DNA from: an uncultured Collinsella sp. | GTDB taxonomy: Bacteria > Actinomycetota > Coriobacteriia > Coriobacteriales > Coriobacteriaceae | Assembly: GCA_934654585.1 (NCBI GenBank) | Contig: CAKUGF010000001.1 | Location: forward strand, 144,195 to 208,194 | Length of the DNA stretch: 64,000 nucleotides | Direction of reading: 5' to 3' | Shown here: positions 60,876 to 64,000 of the stretch, one piece after another | Layout of the letters: each line of letters opens with the position of its first letter | How positions within the stretch are numbered: the first letter of the stretch is position 1 | Notes under the pieces: generated by a model | The model's database searches: none | Told to the model about the DNA's origin: nothing | The model's input: the letters and a program-made list of their open reading frames with translations, nothing else | Program-made: the position numbers and the translations under genes

Positions 60876-61539
60876 AATGCGTCAATATCCAGTGGATGCC
60901 ACGTGCCATGCGCAGATCGGTTTGGGCAAAGTGGTTGCCGGGGTTGAGCTCCAGCGTCGTGGGAATGTTGCGACCGTTGAGCAGTTCTTCCATTGCGCGC
61001 GTGTCGTCGAGCACGTGTCGCATCATACGGTTGGGCGTCTTGGTTTCCTTTTTTCCGAGTGACAGGTAGACGGCCTGCGGGTTGCCGGCAAAAGGGGCCG
61101 TGCTGGCACGGTCGACAAAGTCGGGAAACCATAGCGACCCAGATGCACTCGCGGCGCGGCCAAAGGCATCGGTTTGCCAGAGGGACCAAAGTGCAAAGAG
61201 GCCTGCCAGCGAGTAACCGGCAATGCCACGCCAGGTGGGCGGCTGGGGAAGCGACGACTCGACCTCTGGGATTATCTGGCCCAGCAACTCATCGAGAAAA
61301 CCGGCAGCTTGGCCGCTGAAGGGCTCGGCATCACGCACGGTTCCATCGCATGCCCAGGGGCTCAGCTCGCGATTCCAATCGAGCCCGCCAACGGCGACGA
61401 GGGTGAACGGCGGACAGTCGAGCTCTTGGCAGCGGTCATAGACATCACTGCCATCACCCATAACCACGGGGAGGTAGATGACGGGCGCGCCTTCCGCGCG
61501 CTCTGAATAAACGGTTATCTGCTTTTGATGCGCTTCCAA
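60874..61539 (-). CDS. Esterase of the alpha/beta-hydrolase (putative esterase) family
   Basis: A 221-residue protein. The nucleophile motif is GYSLAG (GxSxG). The start segment VIYLPVVMGDGSDVYDRCQELDCPPFTLVAVGG and a C-terminal NPGNHF with the putative catalytic His are typical of the Fes/EstD-like family, which hydrolyses acyl esters, including some siderophores. It has no signal peptide. It is a single gene. Confidence 0.85.
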   Translation of the reverse strand: MEAHQKQITVYSERAEGAPVIYLPVVMGDGSDVYDRCQELDCPPFTLVAVGGLDWNRELSPWACDGTVRDAEPFSGQAAGFLDELLGQIIPEVESSLPQPPTWRGIAGYSLAGLFALWSLWQTDAFGRAASASGSLWFPDFVDRASTAPFAGNPQAVYLSLGKKETKTPNRMMRHVLDDTRAMEELLNGRNIPTTLELNPGNHFAQTDLRMARGIHWILTH

Positions 61540-61652
61540 GGCAGGCTTCTCTCAGCGTTGTGATATCGACAATCTCAATTGTCGCACGCCGGCGCATGCA
61601 GGCCGGACTGCATCAAGAACATTCGCGTGCGTGCCCGGCGGCCGCAAACAGG

Positions 61653-61688
61653 AACGCCACCGCCGGATGGGAGCTTGGCGGTGGCGTT
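61653..61688 (-). terminator. 12-bp stem hairpin after the 617-residue surface protein gene
   Basis: AACGCCACCGCC and GGCGGTGGCGTT with a 12-base loop; CCTGTTTG follows on the minus strand. It lies 58 bp beyond the stop codon. Confidence 0.6.
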
Positions 61689-61745
61689 GCTAAACGGTGT
61701 GCGGACTAGGCATATTCGCGGGTGACGCCCCGTGCATGAAAGGTG

Positions 61746-63599
61746 CTATGAGCGCTTGCGGCTCACCACAGCGCCGGCGGCGATGGCGGCTGTTCCCGCA
61801 AGGGCAGTCGCTACGATGGCTGCGCTTGAGGCATCGCCGGTTGCCGCGAGCTTGCCGGTGGTTTTTGATCCCGTGGCTGCAACCGCAACGGTCTTGGTCA
61901 TCTTCGTGCCCTCGGACTTGGAACCCGGCTTGGGGCCCTCGGGCTTGGTCTCGCCGGGCTTCTCCTCGGGCTTGGTCTCCTCGGGCGGCGCGATGACCGT
62001 GCTCTTGGCGACGGCTGTGTCGTAGGGGGAGTCGATCGTGGCGTCGCCCGTGCCGATGGTTTGACCCGCCTCGTAGATAATGCTGCGGCTGTACTCTTGC
62101 TCGTAGCGATAGTCAATAACCTTGCCGCCTGCGGGCCTCTGAATGGGAGCGCCCTCGATCTCGATGGTGCCGATCGCCTTGCCGTCCTCGCTCATGGCAA
62201 GGGCGAAGATTGCTGCCGTGTCTCCCTCGGCCGTGACCTTGCTGCGGATAATCGAGATGGTCGCGGGCGTGATGCCCTCGCTGGTCTGCGCGAAGATGCC
62301 GATGTTCAGGCCCTCGGACTCAGGGATGATTTCGTCGTTCTGGTCTCCGCTGTAGTGATCGGGGCCGCCGCCACCGGTTTCGATATAGCGGGCTATAGCC
62401 TTGACAGCGGAGTCGCTGATGTAGATGTGGCCGCCTGACTCGCCAGGGTTGTAGTTTCTGCTGGCGATAGCAGCCGAGAACCCGCCTTCCGCGAGCGCGT
62501 CCACGATGGAACCATTCTTGATGACGATGTCGTCCTCGTCAGTGATGAGAGCGATAGTTTGCCAGCCGCCGCCCGTGCTTGCACGGACCGTCACGGTCGC
62601 GTGGTCGAGCGTGATGCCCTTGCGGCCATAGACGCCATACTCAACACCGCTTGCGTTAAGGGATGCGTTGGTAACCGTGAGACTGCCCTCAGCGTCGACA
62701 GCGAGATCTCCCTCGGAGTTCGCCTTGACCAGGCTGCCGCCCGAGATGTTAATGCCGTCGTCAGCCCAAATCGCCGCTTTTTCTATAGAGCTCGCCTTGA
62801 CCTGGCTGCCGCCCGAGATGTCGATATTGGTCTTGGCCCAAATCGCCTCGTCCTCGATAGAGCTTGCTTCTAACATGCCGCCGCCCTTGACGGTGAGGTT
62901 CTCGTTGGCCTGGATACCTTTCTCTTCGAAAGCCTTGGCGGTGACGGTGCCGCTATTGTCGATCGTGATGTTGCCGCCGGCCCTGATGCCATCAGAATCA
63001 CCCGTGGCGTTGACGTTGCCCGAACCCTTGATGGTAAGATCTCCCTTGGCATCGATAGCGTCGAACCCGGTGCTCGTGGCGTTGACGGTTCCCGCTCCGT
63101 CGATGTTGATGTCGCCGATAGAGATGATGGCGTCGCTGGACGATGTCACGTTGAGCGTGTCGGATGCGCCACCCTGGATATTGAGCTCGGCGTTTTCATT
63201 CGCGCCATTCTCGACCAGGATGCCGCGGCCGTTGTTATTGGTGACAGTGTTGTCGCCCCCGTAACTCAAGTTGAGCTTGCCGGCAGCCTTGATCGTACCG
63301 CCGTCATAGCCGTTGAGCTTCATGTCGTCGGCGCCGTCCCAACTCCAGGTGCCGGCCTCGTCGCCTGCCGCGGCGTAGTACTGGGTTCCTCCGACATCCA
63401 CCCACTCGGCCGCGAGCGAGACGCTCGGCATGAGCAGCGAGCTCACCGTGAGCGCGCATACGGCGCCCACGACGATGCGGCGGGTCACGCGGCGCCAGCT
63501 GCCGTGTGCGAGCAACGTGCGGCGGCGCACGTCGGGCTCGGCAAAACGGGCTCCTGAGGTTTTGTCATTGCGCTTGGGGGTCGTGAACAAGGCGGCCAT
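61746..63599 (-). CDS. Sortase-anchored surface protein with beta-helix-like repeats, paralog 2
   Basis: A 617-residue secreted protein. A signal peptide follows a basic N-terminal region (RRVTRRIVVGAVCALTVSSLLMPSVSLAAEW). More than ten repeats with the pattern GDxxIDGAGTVNA (e.g. GNITIDNSGTVTAKA) suggest a longer beta-helix than in the paralog at 56443. The C-terminal part has repeated KPEEKPGET and LAATGD with a hydrophobic helix and RKRS. The ATG at 63599 has GGGAG upstream. Copies of the same upstream element lie before both paralogs. Confidence 0.86.
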   Translation of the reverse strand: MAALFTTPKRNDKTSGARFAEPDVRRRTLLAHGSWRRVTRRIVVGAVCALTVSSLLMPSVSLAAEWVDVGGTQYYAAAGDEAGTWSWDGADDMKLNGYDGGTIKAAGKLNLSYGGDNTVTNNNGRGILVENGANENAELNIQGGASDTLNVTSSSDAIISIGDINIDGAGTVNATSTGFDAIDAKGDLTIKGSGNVNATGDSDGIRAGGNITIDNSGTVTAKAFEEKGIQANENLTVKGGGMLEASSIEDEAIWAKTNIDISGGSQVKASSIEKAAIWADDGINISGGSLVKANSEGDLAVDAEGSLTVTNASLNASGVEYGVYGRKGITLDHATVTVRASTGGGWQTIALITDEDDIVIKNGSIVDALAEGGFSAAIASRNYNPGESGGHIYISDSAVKAIARYIETGGGGPDHYSGDQNDEIIPESEGLNIGIFAQTSEGITPATISIIRSKVTAEGDTAAIFALAMSEDGKAIGTIEIEGAPIQRPAGGKVIDYRYEQEYSRSIIYEAGQTIGTGDATIDSPYDTAVAKSTVIAPPEETKPEEKPGETKPEGPKPGSKSEGTKMTKTVAVAATGSKTTGKLAATGDASSAAIVATALAGTAAIAAGAVVSRKRS

Positions 63600-63665
63600 G
63601 GCTGCTCCCATCCTCATAGGGCCTATGCGACTGCATCCAGCGTATCTGCAGGATGCGGCGGGCGG

Positions 63666-63690
63666 TAGTGCCGTTTGGAGGGCAAAATGT
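63666..63690 (-). promoter_or_regulatory. Upstream element shared by the two surface protein genes, copy 2
   Basis: TAGTGCCGTTTGGAGGGCAAAATG, 67 bp upstream of the 61746 gene, matches the element at 58036-58060. ATACGCT on the minus strand, 20 bp closer to the gene, could be a -10 box. Confidence 0.5.
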
Positions 63691-63740
63691 CCAAAAATCT
63701 CGGGAAACAATAAACCGCGTGCCTACGCGTTGCCTTGCTT

Positions 63741-63782
63741 TAAAAGAAAGGCGCGGAGCCGCTCGATGCGACTCCGCGCCTT
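63741..63782 (-). terminator. Terminator of the AzgA-like permease gene
   Basis: AAGGCGCGGAG and CTCCGCGCCTT with a 13-base loop; on the minus strand CTTTCTTTT follows. Confidence 0.85.
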
Positions 63783-63808
63783 GTTGTTTTACTTTAGCGT
63801 CCTTGCCG

Positions 63809-64000
63809 TTACGCCACGAAGAAATAGACGAGGAAGGCGAGGGCTGCGATCCACATGAGCGGCTTGATCTTGGAGGCCTCGCCCTTAAAGAGCGCGACGA
63901 CCACGTAGGCAATGAAGCCCAGACCGATGCCGGCGGAGATGGAGTAGGTGAAGGGCACGCCGGCGACGATCATAAACGCCGGGAAGCCCTGCGAGACATC
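63809..64000 (-). CDS. 3' end of an AzgA/NCS2-type purine permease (partial)
   Basis: Only the last 63 codons lie in the window. FPAFMIVAGVPFTYSISAGIGLGFIAYVVVALFKGEASKIKPLMWIAALAFLVYFFVA is the C-terminal helix pair of the AzgA/PbuG guanine-hypoxanthine permease family. The start is beyond base 64000. Confidence 0.75.
   Translation of the reverse strand, partial: DVSQGFPAFMIVAGVPFTYSISAGIGLGFIAYVVVALFKGEASKIKPLMWIAALAFLVYFFVA

Overview
The window looks like a contiguous chromosomal segment of a GC-rich, gut-type member of Coriobacteriia (Actinomycetota), most likely Collinsella or a close relative. This is inferred from gene content: the ACGX radical SAM cluster, a SirTM/macrodomain pair, EFR1-type flavodoxin-ferredoxin and LAATG-anchored surface proteins, plus many GGGAC-core palindromic repeats. 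I saw no rRNA, tRNA, prophage, transposase or CRISPR-Cas genes. The genes are mostly housekeeping and regulatory, packed on both strands.

Region 1-7.4 kb holds two small or unknown membrane proteins between two copies of a large palindromic element, a redox operon (small protein, flavodoxin, CMD-cupin) divergent from a LysR gene, a tRNA-dihydrouridine synthase, and an overlapping Zn-macrodomain/SirTM sirtuin pair for reversible protein ADP-ribosylation.

Region 7.4-11.3 kb is the most interesting part. An HxlR regulator faces a four-gene cluster: a repetitive Cys-rich peptide (eight Cys in [AS]CG[STA] motifs), a PNPOx-ferredoxin fusion, a radical SAM/SPASM maturase and a nitroreductase. This looks like a RiPP-like pathway of unknown product. 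A 500-bp repeat island follows, including a 230-bp AT-rich element with perfect 30-bp terminal inverted repeats.

Region 11-30 kb carries glutaredoxin, an XRE/Zn-ribbon/TipAS regulator, TrmO, a PatB/MalY lyase, a BvgS-like hybrid kinase, a K+ channel, a LOG protein, a ClC channel, EFR1, a methyltransferase, a GntR-regulated ABC exporter, release factor 3, a VUT-family transporter, an SDR, uracil-DNA glycosylase and an EamA transporter. Region 30-45 kb has LysR, MATE, RlmA, small membrane proteins, RsmJ, GNAT, MscL with a zinc ribbon, a TetM-like GTPase, an AAA ATPase next to a UvrA-like protein, TrmL, a CobW GTPase, an ArsC-like protein and an iron-sulfur flavoprotein-like reductase.

Region 45-64 kb holds two large c-di-GMP proteins (GGDEF, and GGDEF/PAS/EAL), a patatin-like lipase, a strikingly regular array of eight 15-bp arms with 31-bp period, a thiamine salvage operon (thiM, thiamine-binding protein, thiE) behind a TPP riboswitch with its own terminator, a HAD phosphatase, LysR and LuxR regulators, two paralogous sortase-type surface proteins sharing an upstream element, a MetE-like protein, a uracil permease, an esterase and the 3' end of an AzgA/NCS2 purine permease.

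At least five families of palindromic repeats sit at gene ends throughout; in several places the repeat contains the stop codon of the neighbouring gene.
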